Positions 25,295-36,340 of a stretch of DNA of 64,000 nucleotides are shown here, in pieces. The stretch is from the NCBI RefSeq assembly GCF_030159095.1, contig NZ_BRXS01000007.1:434001-498000 (forward strand), written 5' to 3'. Below the pieces are notes generated by a model. The model did no database searches. It was not told the origin of the DNA and saw only the letters and a list, made by a program, of their open reading frames with translations. The number at the start of each line of letters is the position of its first letter. Position 1 is the first letter of the stretch. The position numbers and the translations under genes were made by a program. Source of the stretch: Roseisolibacter agri (lineage in GTDB: Bacteria > Gemmatimonadota > Gemmatimonadetes > Gemmatimonadales > Gemmatimonadaceae).

Positions 25295-25504
25295 GTGACC
25301 ACGCCGTCCGACGGCACGCCCGCCCCCGGCGACACCGTCGCCGACGTCGCCGGCCTGTACCTCGGCAACATCCTCTACGCGCTGGAGCTGGCCGCGCTCT
25401 CGCTGGAGGAGCAGGGCAAGCGCGAGGACGCGGCGTTCTACCGCGGGATCGCGCGCCGGCTGGCCGAGGCGCGCGGACGCGAGACGGGCGGCCCGCCGCG
25501 CTGA
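25295..25504 (+). CDS. small hypothetical helical protein
   Basis: 69 residues, GTG start, 16 bases after the PP2C gene, so likely the same transcript. The middle (GLYLGNILYALELAALSLEEQGKRED) looks like a helical hairpin and the end is Arg/Glu-rich. No known family recognised. It stops 13 bases before the stop of the convergent HD gene. Confidence 0.55.
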   Translation: MTTPSDGTPAPGDTVADVAGLYLGNILYALELAALSLEEQGKREDAAFYRGIARRLAEARGRETGGPPR

Positions 25505-25517
25505 GCGCGGCACGCCC

Positions 25518-26828
25518 TCAGCCGCGCAGCAGCGGCTCCCCGCCGGCGAGGCGCGCCCGCAGCTCCCCGGCCGGCAGGTGCAGGACCGCCAGCAGCCGCT
25601 CGCGCGGCAGCGCGACGCCGCGCACGGCGAACACGCGCAGCCAGCGCGCCGACCGGTACAGCTGCTCGGCCAGCGTCGGGAGGTTGATCGCGCCCTCCCA
25701 CCCCGCGGCCGTCACGCGCGCGACGGCGCCGCCGCGGCGCAGCACCGGCAGGTCGAGGCCGAGCATCTGCGTCTTCGCCGGGTAGTCCAGCAGCAGCTCG
25801 CCCGGCGCCAGCCCCACCTCGCGCGCCAGCTGGTCCTCGACCGCGACCGTGAGCGCGCGGTCCGACACCATCCAGGCGCCGAAGTCCTCGTCGAACTCCG
25901 CCGCGGGACACTCGAGCGCGCGCTTGTGCAGCCGCCGCTCGCGGAGCGACGCCGCGAGACGCACGACCTGTTCGACGGCATCCGGGCTCGCGTCGGGCGA
26001 CGCCACCGGCTCGTCGAGGGCGTGCAGGATCCCCTCGTCCGTGTACGCCGGCAGCCGCGCGACGTCCAGCGCGCCCACGCGCACCGCGACGTCCACCAGG
26101 CGCTTGTACATCGCCGTCGCCGCGCGTACTGCGTGGTGCCAGTAGACGTTGCGGTACATCTGGTACTTCGCGAACAGCAGCGACTCCAGCGCGGACAGCC
26201 CCTTCTCGCGCAGCCCCACCGCGAGCCGGCCGGTCGCCGGGTCCTCGACGACGACGAGCGCGTTCAGCAGCCGGTCGACGTCGATCTCGCCGTACGGCAC
26301 GCCGCACATCAGCGCGTCGCGCTTGAGGTACTCGATCTTGTCGAGGTCGAGCGACCCCGAGATGAGGCCCTGCAGCGGGCTCTCGCCGCGCCCGCACACG
26401 AGCGCGTACACGCGCGCGGGCGCGTCGTCGCCGATGGTCTCGCGTAGGATGTCGGCGACGACGCCGTCGGTGATCAGCGGGCGCGCGACGCTCTCGTGGT
26501 GCGGGACGCCGATCTCCTCCAGCGCGTGCGAGAACGGGTAGTGCCCGACGTCGTGCAGCAGCGCCGCCGCGCGCGCGATCGCGGGCTCGTCGTCCGCCAC
26601 GCGCGTCAGCGCGTCGCGCTCCGCGAGCAGGCCGAGCGTCGTGCGCGCCAGGTGGTACGCGCCGAGCGCGTGCTCGAAGCGCGAGTGCGTGGCGCCGGGA
26701 TAGACCAGGTACGCGAGCCCGAGCTGGCGCACGAAGCGCAGCCGCTGGAAGACGCGCGTGTCCACCAGTCGCAGCGCGGCCGCGTCGACGCGGACGTTGT
26801 TCCAGAGCGGGTCGCGGATGGTCTCCAC
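25518..26828 (-). CDS. HD-domain phosphohydrolase, SAMHD1/YwfO-like
   Basis: 436 residues with GTG at 26828 (MRD-like opening VETIRDPLWNNVRVD aligns with the IRDPIHG start of dNTPase-like HD proteins). HD metal motif: GATHSRFEHALGAYHLA (His), AALLHDVGHYPFSHALE (His-Asp), and SLDLDKIEYLKRDAL (Asp). Family members hydrolyse dNTPs to nucleosides and triphosphate. The second half is helical with a beta region near the end. An upstream in-frame GTG at 26906 would add 26 Arg-rich residues. Divergent from the HDOD gene. Confidence 0.85.
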   Translation of the reverse strand: METIRDPLWNNVRVDAAALRLVDTRVFQRLRFVRQLGLAYLVYPGATHSRFEHALGAYHLARTTLGLLAERDALTRVADDEPAIARAAALLHDVGHYPFSHALEEIGVPHHESVARPLITDGVVADILRETIGDDAPARVYALVCGRGESPLQGLISGSLDLDKIEYLKRDALMCGVPYGEIDVDRLLNALVVVEDPATGRLAVGLREKGLSALESLLFAKYQMYRNVYWHHAVRAATAMYKRLVDVAVRVGALDVARLPAYTDEGILHALDEPVASPDASPDAVEQVVRLAASLRERRLHKRALECPAAEFDEDFGAWMVSDRALTVAVEDQLAREVGLAPGELLLDYPAKTQMLGLDLPVLRRGGAVARVTAAGWEGAINLPTLAEQLYRSARWLRVFAVRGVALPRERLLAVLHLPAGELRARLAGGEPLLRG

Positions 26829-26997
26829 AGGGTCGTCGGTCGGGGAGGCGGAGAGTAGCCCGCCACGGCGGCGCGCCGGAAGTGGCGCCCGGTGCAGCCT
26901 GCGCACGGCGCGCGCCGTGGGGCCGTCGGGGACGGCCGCCTAAACATCGGGCGGGGGCCGCCGATACTTCCAGGCACCTCCCTCGCGCATCCCCGCC

Positions 26998-28962
26998 GTG
27001 ACCCCTCCCGCCTCCGCTCCACCCGCCACCGGCCCGGCCGGAGGCACGCGTCCGACGACGCCAGCCGCCCCGCAGGCCAGCCAGGCGTCGATCGACGCGA
27101 GCCGCCCGATGGCCTACGTCCGCCGCATCCTGGTCGCCGACGACTTCCCGGCGATCTCGCGGCAGATGGGCGAGGTCATGGCGTCGCTCCAGGAAGGAGA
27201 GGCCTCCGCCCAGCGGCTGGCCAACCTGGTGCTGCGCGACTACGCGCTCACCGTGAAGGTGATCCGCACGGCCAACACGGTGCACTACAACCGCACCGGG
27301 CGCCCCGTGCAGAGCGCGACGCACGCGATGATGCTGCTCGGCGCGCAGACGGTGCGCGACCTCGCGAGCAGCCTGCTGCTGTTCGAGCACTATCGCGGGC
27401 GGTCGCCGGGGCTGAAGGAGCTGATGCTGCTCTCGCTGCTCACCGCGGGGCACGCGCGCGAGGCCGCGGTGCGCCTCGGCGTCGCCGATCCGGAGGCGGC
27501 GCAGCTGTGCGGCATGTTCCGCAACCTCGGCGAGGTGCTGGTGGCGGCGCACCTGCCGGCGGAGAACGCGGCCATCCTGCGCGCCGCGTCGGAGCGCGGC
27601 GTCGGACGCGACGCGCGCCGCGCGCGCGACGCCGCGGCGGCGCACGTCCTCGGCTGCTCGATGGAGGACATCGGCGTCGCGATCGCGGGTGACTGGGGGA
27701 TGCCGGCCGCCGTCTGCCGCGGCATGCGCGCGACCGGCGAGCGCGGGGAAGGGGAGCTCGAGCTGATCTCGGCCTTCGCGCACGACCTGACGATCGCGAT
27801 CTACCGCGAGGAGCCGAGCGCGGCGCGGCAGGCCGTGGCCGCGGTGCTGGAGCGCTACGGCACGCGCCTCAAGCTGTCGCGCGACGTGCTGGCCGCGATC
27901 GCCGACGAGGCGGTGGCGAACACGCGCGAGACCTTCGCGGCCGCCGGCGTGGCGCTCGACGGCCTGCGTCTCACGCGACAGCTGGCGGCAGCGCTGAGCG
28001 ACCGTTCGCGTCCCACGCCAACGGGTGCCGCGGCCGCACCGGCCGAACCGGCGGCGGGGACGACTGCCGCCCAGCCGACGCCCGAGGCGACGAGCGCCGC
28101 CGCGCCGACGGCGAGCGCGCCCGGGACGACGCCCGCGGCCTCGACGGATGCCGCGCCCGCCGCCACGCCACCGTCCGCGCAGCCCGCCGCGGACGCGGCG
28201 CCCGCGCCGACGACGGCGTGCCCCGCGCCCGCGGCGCAGCCGCCCGCAGGCCCGCCGGTGGACGGCCCGCTGCTCGCCGCGCTTCGCGATCGCCTGGCCC
28301 GCGAGCTGGAGGCCGCCTCCGACGATGCGGCCACGTACGACATGCAGCGTGTGCTGCTGCTCGCGCTGGAGGCCGCGCTGCGCGGCGGCCCGTTCGACCG
28401 CGCGTGCTTCTGCCCCATCGACGTCGCGTCGGGCGCCTTCCGCGCGCGCTTCGGCCTGGGCGACGACGTCGAGTCGCTCCTCGGCAGCTTCGCGCTGCCG
28501 TTCGTCGGCACCAGCGCGACGCTGGGGCCGGCGCTGCTGCGCGGCGAGGAGGGCTACCTGTCGTCGGGGACGCGCCTCAACCTGACCGATGCGCAGCTGC
28601 TCCGCGCGTGGGGCGCGGCCAGCGCGGCGCTCGTGCCGGTGATCCTCGACGGCACGACGATCGGCGCCGTGTACCTGGACCGCCGCACCACGAGCGCGGG
28701 ACTCGACGCGACGGCGCTCGTGTACGTGCGCCGCGTGGTGGCCGCCGCGGGCGCCGCGCTCGCGCGACGCCGCGGTGGCGCCAGCGGCACGCCCGCTCCA
28801 CGCCCCGAGCCCACGGCGGCCGAGAAGGGCGAGCTGGTGCTGCGTGTCCTGCGCGGCGAGGCGCTCGACACGGTGGCCGCCGCCGCGGGCGTGACGACCG
28901 ACCGGCTGGACGGCTGGCGCCGCGAGTTCCTGGACGGGGCGATGGCGCGCATGGGGAGCTGA
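26998..28962 (+). CDS. HDOD-GAF signalling protein with transposase-like HTH tail
   Basis: 654 residues. An HDOD domain covers about 40-300 (ISRQMGEVMASLQEGEASA, RLANLVLRDYALTVKVIRTAN, HAMMLLGAQTVRDLASSL, CGMFRNLGEVLVAAHL). An Ala/Pro/Thr-rich linker of about 95 residues follows (about 335-420), then a GAF-like domain (about 425-585; DRACFCPIDVASG, ALVPVILDGTTIGAVYLDRR). The last 55 residues (GELVLRVLRGEALDTVAAAA, TTDRLDGWRREFLDGA) resemble the N-terminal HTH of IS3-type transposases. Likely a signalling or regulatory protein, ligand unknown. GTG start at 26998. Confidence 0.82.
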   Translation: MTPPASAPPATGPAGGTRPTTPAAPQASQASIDASRPMAYVRRILVADDFPAISRQMGEVMASLQEGEASAQRLANLVLRDYALTVKVIRTANTVHYNRTGRPVQSATHAMMLLGAQTVRDLASSLLLFEHYRGRSPGLKELMLLSLLTAGHAREAAVRLGVADPEAAQLCGMFRNLGEVLVAAHLPAENAAILRAASERGVGRDARRARDAAAAHVLGCSMEDIGVAIAGDWGMPAAVCRGMRATGERGEGELELISAFAHDLTIAIYREEPSAARQAVAAVLERYGTRLKLSRDVLAAIADEAVANTRETFAAAGVALDGLRLTRQLAAALSDRSRPTPTGAAAAPAEPAAGTTAAQPTPEATSAAAPTASAPGTTPAASTDAAPAATPPSAQPAADAAPAPTTACPAPAAQPPAGPPVDGPLLAALRDRLARELEAASDDAATYDMQRVLLLALEAALRGGPFDRACFCPIDVASGAFRARFGLGDDVESLLGSFALPFVGTSATLGPALLRGEEGYLSSGTRLNLTDAQLLRAWGAASAALVPVILDGTTIGAVYLDRRTTSAGLDATALVYVRRVVAAAGAALARRRGGASGTPAPRPEPTAAEKGELVLRVLRGEALDTVAAAAGVTTDRLDGWRREFLDGAMARMGS

Positions 28963-28965
28963 GAC

Positions 28966-29000
28966 CGAGCGGCGAGCGGCGAGCGCCGAGCGCCGAGCAG
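28966..29000 (+). repeat. heptanucleotide repeat CGAGCGG/CGAGCGC x 5
   Basis: Five consecutive 7-base units (two CGAGCGG, two CGAGCGC, one CGAGCAG) start four bases after the HDOD stop. Same GAGCGNC family as the repeats at 23334, 36087 and 43252. Confidence 0.85.
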
Positions 29001-29049
29001 CGTGGGCCGCCGCTTCCGGCGACCGCCCCGCCGCCACGACGAGTCATAA

Positions 29050-29090
29050 CGTCGACGGGCCGGCCCCCACGAAGGACCCGGCCCGCGACG
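29050..29090. terminator. bidirectional hairpin terminator
   Basis: CGTCG-CGGGCCGG pairs with CCGGCCCG-CGACG (13 bp, one bulged A) between the convergent HDOD and pckA genes. The core and loop (ggcccccacgaaggac) are almost the same as in the terminator at 36296-36335. Confidence 0.72.
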
Positions 29091-29111
29091 CACCACGAGA
29101 CCTGAAGAGCG

Positions 29112-30734
29112 TCAGCCCTTCGGCCCCGCGCTCTTGATCTCGGCGCTCACCTGCGCCCCGAACTTCTCGATGTTCGTGCGGAACATCTCGGCCAGCTTGC
29201 GCGCCTGCGCGTCGTAGGCCGCCGCGTCGCTCCACGTGCCGCGCGCGTCGAGCACCTCCGCCGGCACGCCGGGGACCGCCGTCGGCACCGCGAGCCCGAA
29301 CACCGGGTCCGTGCGCGTCTCCACGCCGTCCAGCGCGCCGCCGAGCGCCGCGCGCACCATCGCGCGCGTGTAGCCCAGCTTCATGCGCTTGCCGACGCCG
29401 TACGCACCGCCGCTCCACCCCGTGTTCACCAGCCACACGTGCGAGCCGTGCTCCTGCAGCTTGCGGCCGAGCATCTCCGCGTACTTGGTCGGGTGCCAGA
29501 CCAGGAACACCGCGCCGAAGCAGGCGCTGAACGTCGCCTGCGGCTCCGTCACGCCACGCTCGGTGCCCGCGACCTTCGCCGTGTAGCCCGAGAGGAAGTA
29601 GTACATCGCCTGCTCGGGCGTGAGCTTCGCGATCGGCGGCAGCACGCCGAACGCGTCCGCCGTCAGGAACACCACGTTCTTCGGGTGTCCGCCGCGCCCG
29701 CTCGGGACGTGGTTGCGGATGTAGTGCAGCGGGTAGCTGGCGCGCGTGTTCTCGGTGATCGACTGGTCCTCGAACTTCACGCGGCGGCTCTCGTCGAGCA
29801 CCACGTTCTCGAGCACCGTGCCGAACATCTGCGTCGTCTGGTAGATGTCCGGCTCCCCCTCGGGCGAGAGGTTGATCACCTTCGCGTAGCAGCCGCCCTC
29901 GTAGTTGAAGACGCCGTCGTCGCTCCAGCCATGCTCGTCGTCGCCGATCAGGCTGCGCTCCGGGTCCGCCGACAGCGTCGTCTTGCCCGTGCCCGAGAGG
30001 CCGAAGAAGAGCGCCGTGTCGCCGTCCGCGCCGATGTTCGCCGAGCAGTGCATGGAGAGCACGCCCTGCTTCGGCATCAGGTAGTTCATGATCGTGAACA
30101 TCGACTTCTTCAGCTCACCGGCGTAGCGCGTCCCGCCGATGAGGATCTGGCGGCGGCCGATGTGCACGACGATGAACGTGCCCGTGCGCGTGCCGTGCCT
30201 CGCGGGATCCGCCTGGAACTCCGGCGCGTGCAGCACCGTGAAGTTCGCCTCGAAGCCGGCCAGCTGCTCGGGCGTCGGGCGGATGAACATGTTCCGCACG
30301 AAGCTCGCGTGCCACGCGTTGGGCAGCACGTAGCGCACCTTGAGCTGGTGCGCCGGGTCGGCGCCGCAGAACAGGTCCTGCACGAACAGCTCGGGCAGCC
30401 CGCTCAGGTACTGCTGCACGTCGGCGAGGAGCGCGTCGAAGTGCGCCTCGGAGATCGGCTGGTTGACCTTCCCCCAGTCGACGTCCGCCTCGCTGGAGCC
30501 CTCGCGCACCACGAACTTGTCGTTGGGGGAGCGCCCCGTGTGCGGCGACGTGACGGCCACGAACGGGCCCATGTCGGCCAGCCGGCCCTCGCCGCGGCGC
30601 ACCGCGGCCTCCACGAGATCGGGGGCGCCCTGGTTCCAGTGGACGTCGCCCGCAGGGGTGATCCCGAGCGCGGCGAGCGAGCGCGTGTCGTGGGCCGTGG
30701 GGGTGGGCGACAGCGGCGCGGTGGTGGTGGCCAT
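29112..30734 (-). CDS. pckA: phosphoenolpyruvate carboxykinase (ATP)
   Basis: 540-residue PckA, converting oxaloacetate and ATP to PEP, ADP and CO2. [22 protein letters not shown]-type [31 protein letters not shown]-loop [14 protein letters not shown] (about 245-258), metal loop [20 protein letters not shown] and [11 protein letters not shown] with the substrate arginine are all present, so it should be active. It starts 16 bases after maeB on the same strand, making a malate-to-PEP unit for gluconeogenesis. Confidence 0.97.
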   Translation of the reverse strand: MATTTAPLSPTPTAHDTRSLAALGITPAGDVHWNQGAPDLVEAAVRRGEGRLADMGPFVAVTSPHTGRSPNDKFVVREGSSEADVDWGKVNQPISEAHFDALLADVQQYLSGLPELFVQDLFCGADPAHQLKVRYVLPNAWHASFVRNMFIRPTPEQLAGFEANFTVLHAPEFQADPARHGTRTGTFIVVHIGRRQILIGGTRYAGELKKSMFTIMNYLMPKQGVLSMHCSANIGADGDTALFFGLSGTGKTTLSADPERSLIGDDEHGWSDDGVFNYEGGCYAKVINLSPEGEPDIYQTTQMFGTVLENVVLDESRRVKFEDQSITENTRASYPLHYIRNHVPSGRGGHPKNVVFLTADAFGVLPPIAKLTPEQAMYYFLSGYTAKVAGTERGVTEPQATFSACFGAVFLVWHPTKYAEMLGRKLQEHGSHVWLVNTGWSGGAYGVGKRMKLGYTRAMVRAALGGALDGVETRTDPVFGLAVPTAVPGVPAEVLDARGTWSDAAAYDAQARKLAEMFRTNIEKFGAQVSAEIKSAGPKG

Positions 30735-30750
30735 GGGTGCGGTGAGAGGG

Positions 30751-33057
<2,307 letters not shown>

Positions 33058-33062
33058 GGCGC

Positions 33063-33070
33063 GCAAGATA
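33063..33070 (-). promoter_or_regulatory. TAnnTT box giving a leaderless maeB start
   Basis: TATCTTGC on the minus strand is followed, after TATCTT, by seven bases and the maeB ATG. No Shine-Dalgarno fits in this space. Confidence 0.5.
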
Positions 33071-33147
33071 GCGCGTGCTCCCGCGTGATCAGGAGCACAC
33101 CCGCTCGCGACCGCCACGTCACTCCCGCACGAGACCTGCACGCCGAC

Positions 33148-33155
33148 TAGCTTCG
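33148..33155 (+). promoter_or_regulatory. TAnnTT box before small exported protein gene
   Basis: TAGCTTCG lies ten bases (after TAGCTT) before the ATG at 33164. Almost the same arrangement precedes the DUF58 gene (TAGCTTCC, nine bases). Confidence 0.45.
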
Positions 33156-33163
33156 TGTCCGAG

Positions 33164-33511
33164 ATGCCGCGCCGCTTCCCCTTCCTCCTCCGCGTCCTCG
33201 CGGTCGTCCTCGCGCTGGTCCAGTCGGCATCGCCGGCGGCCGCCGCGGTGGCCGACGGCATGCTGGCGCTCGCGGGTGGGGGGCGGCCGGTGGTGGTCCA
33301 CATCGAGGACCGCCAGCACGAGGGCTGCCCACCCGTCCACGCGACGGAGTGCGCCCTCTGCGCCTACCTGTCGGTGGCGGCCGAGCCGGCGTCGTCCGGC
33401 CTCCCGTTCGAGCCCGCGCCGGCGCGCGTCCCCGCCGCCCGGGCCCCGGACCACGCGCTCGCGCTCGCGCCGCGCGTCCTTCCCGCCGCCAGGGCACCTC
33501 CAGGCTGCTGA
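33164..33511 (+). CDS. small exported Cys/His protein, upstream of TonB receptor
   Basis: 115 residues. A signal peptide (LLRVLAVVLALVQSASPAAAA) precedes a short mature protein with GCPPVHATECALCAYLS, a Cys/His cluster like that of DUF2946-type proteins found beside metal-responsive TonB receptors. A Pro/Ala-rich tail ends in Cys. A role in metal sensing or delivery is inferred from the cluster and from the receptor gene 110 bases downstream. ATG at 33164; a GTG at 33155 is an alternative. Confidence 0.62.
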   Translation: MPRRFPFLLRVLAVVLALVQSASPAAAAVADGMLALAGGGRPVVVHIEDRQHEGCPPVHATECALCAYLSVAAEPASSGLPFEPAPARVPAARAPDHALALAPRVLPAARAPPGC

Positions 33512-33621
33512 GTCCCGCCGCCGCTCCGCGTGAGCGACGGCCGTGAACACCCGTGGGCCCGCCCATGGCGCATCCGGCGCCGACCGGGGCGGCTGCCCGC
33601 CGACTCCGCACGCCTCCCGCA

Positions 33622-36036
33622 ATGCACCGAACTTCCCCGCGCCGCTCCCTCGGCGCGCTCGCCCTCGCGGCCGCCGGCACCACGCTGCTGGCCGCGCCGG
33701 CCGCGGCCCAGTCGCCGGACGGCAACCCGCCCGCGCCGGCCGCTCCGCCCGCGAGCCGCGCCGCCGCGGTGGCACCACCCGGCATCGTGGGCGTCGTCCG
33801 CGACACCGCCGGCGCCCCCATCGCGGACGTCCAGGTCGTCGTCTCGGGCGTCAACCGCGTCGTCACCACCGACGCCCAGGGCCGCTTCGCCTTCCGGGGC
33901 CTCGGCCCCGGGCGCTACCACCTGGACGCGATCCTCCTCGGCTACGCCCGCGCCGACGCCGACGCCGTCATCCCGGCGACCGAGGGGCCCGACATCCAGG
34001 TGAGCATCGTGATGCGCCGGACGGCGCTTCGCCTCGCCAACGTCGTCGTCACCGCGACCCCGCTGGGCGCCGACCCGCTCCGGATCACGCAGAGCACCGT
34101 CGACCTCTCGGGCAAGGAGCTCGGCCGGAACCTGGGCGCCAGCGTGGCGCAGACGCTGAGCAACGAGCCCGGGCTCTCGGCCCGCTTCAACGGCCCGGCG
34201 GCCAGCACGCCGGTGATCCGCGGCCTCTCGGGCGAGCGCATCCTCGTCCTCCAGGACGGCGGCCGCGCCGGCGACCTCTCCTCGTCGTCGTCCGATCACG
34301 GCCTCTCGATCGACCCGCTGACCGCCAGCCGCATCGAGGTCGTGCGCGGCCCGGCGTCGCTGCTCTACGGCACGAGCGCGCTCGGCGGCGTGGTCAACGT
34401 CATCACGAACGACATCCCCACCGAGCTGCCCACGCACCGCGACGGCTACCTGGCCGGGCAGGCCGAATCGGCCACGCCGGGCGGCGGCGTAGCGGGCGGC
34501 GTGACGCTGCCGCTCGGCGGCTCGCTGGCGCTGGTCGCGCGCGGCGGCGTCCGCCGCGCGGACGACATGTACCAGGGCGGCCGCGCGCGGCTGGAGAACA
34601 GCGACAACCGTGGGCACAACGGGCTCGTGAGCCTCGCGCACGTCAGCGACGCGTGGCGCGGCGGGCTGTCGCTCGGCACCAACGGCTTCGACTACGGCCT
34701 GCCGACGGTGCCGGGCGGCGAGCGCGCCCGCATCGAGGGCCGGCGCCACGAGCTGCGCGGCAAGGCCGACCACACCTTCGGCGCCGGCGCGATCCGCTAC
34801 GTGCGGGCCGAGGGCTCGGCGCAGTGGTACACGCACGACGAGGTCGAGGAGGACGGCGCCGTCGCGACGACCTTCGACCTGCGCACCCAGACCGCGAACC
34901 TGACGTCGAAGACCCGCATCGGCCGGCTGGACGGGTCGATCGGGCTGCAGGGACTCTTCCGGCAGTACGAGGCGCGCGGCGAGGAGGCGCTGACGCCTGC
35001 GGCGACGACGACGAGCGGTGGGCTGTTCCTGTATCAGGAGCTGCCGCTGACGGGCGCGGGCGAGCACGGCGCCGACGACCACGACGAGGAGGGCGTGCGG
35101 CTGCAGGTCGGCGCGCGGCTGGACGCGTTCCGCATCCGGTCGCGCGACGACGTCGAGAAGTTCGGGCCGGGCACGACGCGCACCTTCACGAGCGGCTCCG
35201 GCTCGGTGGGCGTCAGCGTGCCGCTGGCGCCGCGCGTCTCGCTCGGCGTGAGCGCGGCGCGGGCGTTCCGCGCGCCGACCGTCGAGGAGCTGTTCTCAAA
35301 CGCCTTCCACGCCGCGGTCGGGACGTTCGACGTCGGCCGCAGCGACCTGCGCGCGGAGACCAACATGGGCGTCGACGCCGTGCTGCGCGCGCAGCGCGGC
35401 CGCGTGGACGCGTCGGTCTCGGGCTACTACAACGCGATCGACGACTACATCACGCCGTCGATCGTGGGCGTGGTGGACGAGGAGACCGGCGAGCCCGCGA
35501 CGGCCGGCACGCCCGGCGCGGTGCCGCTCAACGAGTTCACGCAGCGCGACGCGCACCTGTTCGGCGCCGAGGGCCGCGTCGAGGTGGTCGTCGCGCCGCG
35601 CGTGGTGCTGGGCGCGATGGGCGACGTCGTGCGCGGCGAGTTCCGCGCGGGCGGCGCGCTGCCGTACCTCCCGCCGGCGCGCCTGGGCGCGATCGCGCGC
35701 TACGAGGCCGGCCGCTTCACCGCCAGCGCGGAGACGCGCCACGCGTTCGCGCAGGACCGCACGTCGCAGGTCGCCTGCGGCCGCGCGGGCGACGGCGCGA
35801 CGGAGACGGAGCCCGGCTCGGTCGGCGTGCCGTGCGTCGACCTCCAGACCGCCGGCTACACGCTGGTGAACGCGAGCCTCGGCTACACGCTGCTGCAGGG
35901 CGCCGCGCTGCACTCGATCACGCTGCGCGCCGACAACCTGCTGGACGAGTCGTACTTCGACGCGTCGAGCCGCATCAAGAGCTTCGCGCGGAGCCCGGGA
36001 CGGAACCTGGCGCTGGTCTATCGCGTCCAGTTCTGA
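33622..36036 (+). CDS. TonB-dependent outer-membrane receptor, ZnuD-like
   Basis: 804 residues. A signal peptide (ends AAPAAAQ), a carboxypeptidase-regulatory-like beta domain (about 55-130; IVGVVRDTAGAPIADVQVVV, TTDAQGRFAFRGLGPGRYHL), then the plug (VAQTLSNEPGLSAR, PVIRGLSGERILVLQDGG, SSSSSDHGLSIDPLTASRIE, VVRGPASLLYGTSALGGVVN) and a 22-strand-type barrel ending in Phe (LALVYRVQF). The SSSSSDHGLSIDPL stretch is close to ZnuD-type zinc receptors, and an extracellular-type loop has HGADDHDEE. Zinc or copper uptake is a reasonable inference. Conserved C-terminal Phe intact. Confidence 0.88.
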   Translation: MHRTSPRRSLGALALAAAGTTLLAAPAAAQSPDGNPPAPAAPPASRAAAVAPPGIVGVVRDTAGAPIADVQVVVSGVNRVVTTDAQGRFAFRGLGPGRYHLDAILLGYARADADAVIPATEGPDIQVSIVMRRTALRLANVVVTATPLGADPLRITQSTVDLSGKELGRNLGASVAQTLSNEPGLSARFNGPAASTPVIRGLSGERILVLQDGGRAGDLSSSSSDHGLSIDPLTASRIEVVRGPASLLYGTSALGGVVNVITNDIPTELPTHRDGYLAGQAESATPGGGVAGGVTLPLGGSLALVARGGVRRADDMYQGGRARLENSDNRGHNGLVSLAHVSDAWRGGLSLGTNGFDYGLPTVPGGERARIEGRRHELRGKADHTFGAGAIRYVRAEGSAQWYTHDEVEEDGAVATTFDLRTQTANLTSKTRIGRLDGSIGLQGLFRQYEARGEEALTPAATTTSGGLFLYQELPLTGAGEHGADDHDEEGVRLQVGARLDAFRIRSRDDVEKFGPGTTRTFTSGSGSVGVSVPLAPRVSLGVSAARAFRAPTVEELFSNAFHAAVGTFDVGRSDLRAETNMGVDAVLRAQRGRVDASVSGYYNAIDDYITPSIVGVVDEETGEPATAGTPGAVPLNEFTQRDAHLFGAEGRVEVVVAPRVVLGAMGDVVRGEFRAGGALPYLPPARLGAIARYEAGRFTASAETRHAFAQDRTSQVACGRAGDGATETEPGSVGVPCVDLQTAGYTLVNASLGYTLLQGAALHSITLRADNLLDESYFDASSRIKSFARSPGRNLALVYRVQF

Positions 36037-36086
36037 GCGTCGCGACCTTCCGGCCCGCGTCGCGACTCTGAGCGCGCGGGCCGTCA

Positions 36087-36121
36087 GAGCGTCGAGCGGC
36101 GAGCGTTGAGCGTCGAGCGTT
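36087..36121 (+). repeat. heptanucleotide repeat GAGCGTC x 5
   Basis: Five units (GAGCGTC, GAGCGGC, GAGCGTT, GAGCGTC, GAGCGTT) about 50 bases after the receptor stop and 40 bases left of structured element copy 1. Confidence 0.88.
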
Positions 36122-36160
36122 ACGACACTCGGCATCTCGCGCCTTCCTGATCGACGGCGC

Positions 36161-36268
36161 CGTCGCGGGTGGGCGCAGGCGACCTGCGAGATCGCCAAGG
36201 AGACTCGAAGCGCAGCATTCGAGGCTCCGCAGTGCGAGATCGCTGGGAGCCGAGGCCCGTTCGCGACG
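36161..36268 (+). ncRNA. candidate structured RNA element, copy 1
   Basis: Outer stem 36161-36174 with 36255-36268 (14 pairs including three G-U), conserved linker GCAGGCGACC (36175-36184), hairpin CTCGAA/TTCGAG (36204-36209, 36218-36223) with loop GCGCAGCA, second hairpin GGCTCC-CAG/CTG-GGAGCC (36223-36251), and a possible pseudoknot between 36186-36195 and 36234-36243. The same layout with different stem bases recurs at 46659-46777. The G-U pairs and tandem G-A mismatches fit a plus-strand RNA, which here would be the 3' region of the TonB receptor mRNA. Function unknown. Confidence 0.55.
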
Positions 36269-36295
36269 TCGCGAGCCGGCGCGACGATCCAGAAA

Positions 36296-36335
36296 CGCGA
36301 GCGGGCCGGCCCCACGAGGAGCCGGCCCGTTCGCG
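36296..36335. terminator. bidirectional hairpin terminator
   Basis: CGCGAGCGGGCCGGC pairs with GCCGGCCCGTTCGCG (15 pairs with one G-U on the plus strand), loop CCCACGAGGA. On the minus strand it begins five bases after the nfo stop and is followed by TTT. Closely similar to the terminator at 29050-29090. Confidence 0.75.
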
Positions 36336-36340
36336 CGAAG

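Larger units (their letters stand above)
36037..36340. other. 304-base convergent intergenic region
   Basis: Between the receptor gene and nfo. From left to right it holds a heptanucleotide repeat (36087-36121), structured element copy 1 (36161-36268) and a terminator hairpin (36296-36335). No coding frame was recognised. Confidence 0.85.
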
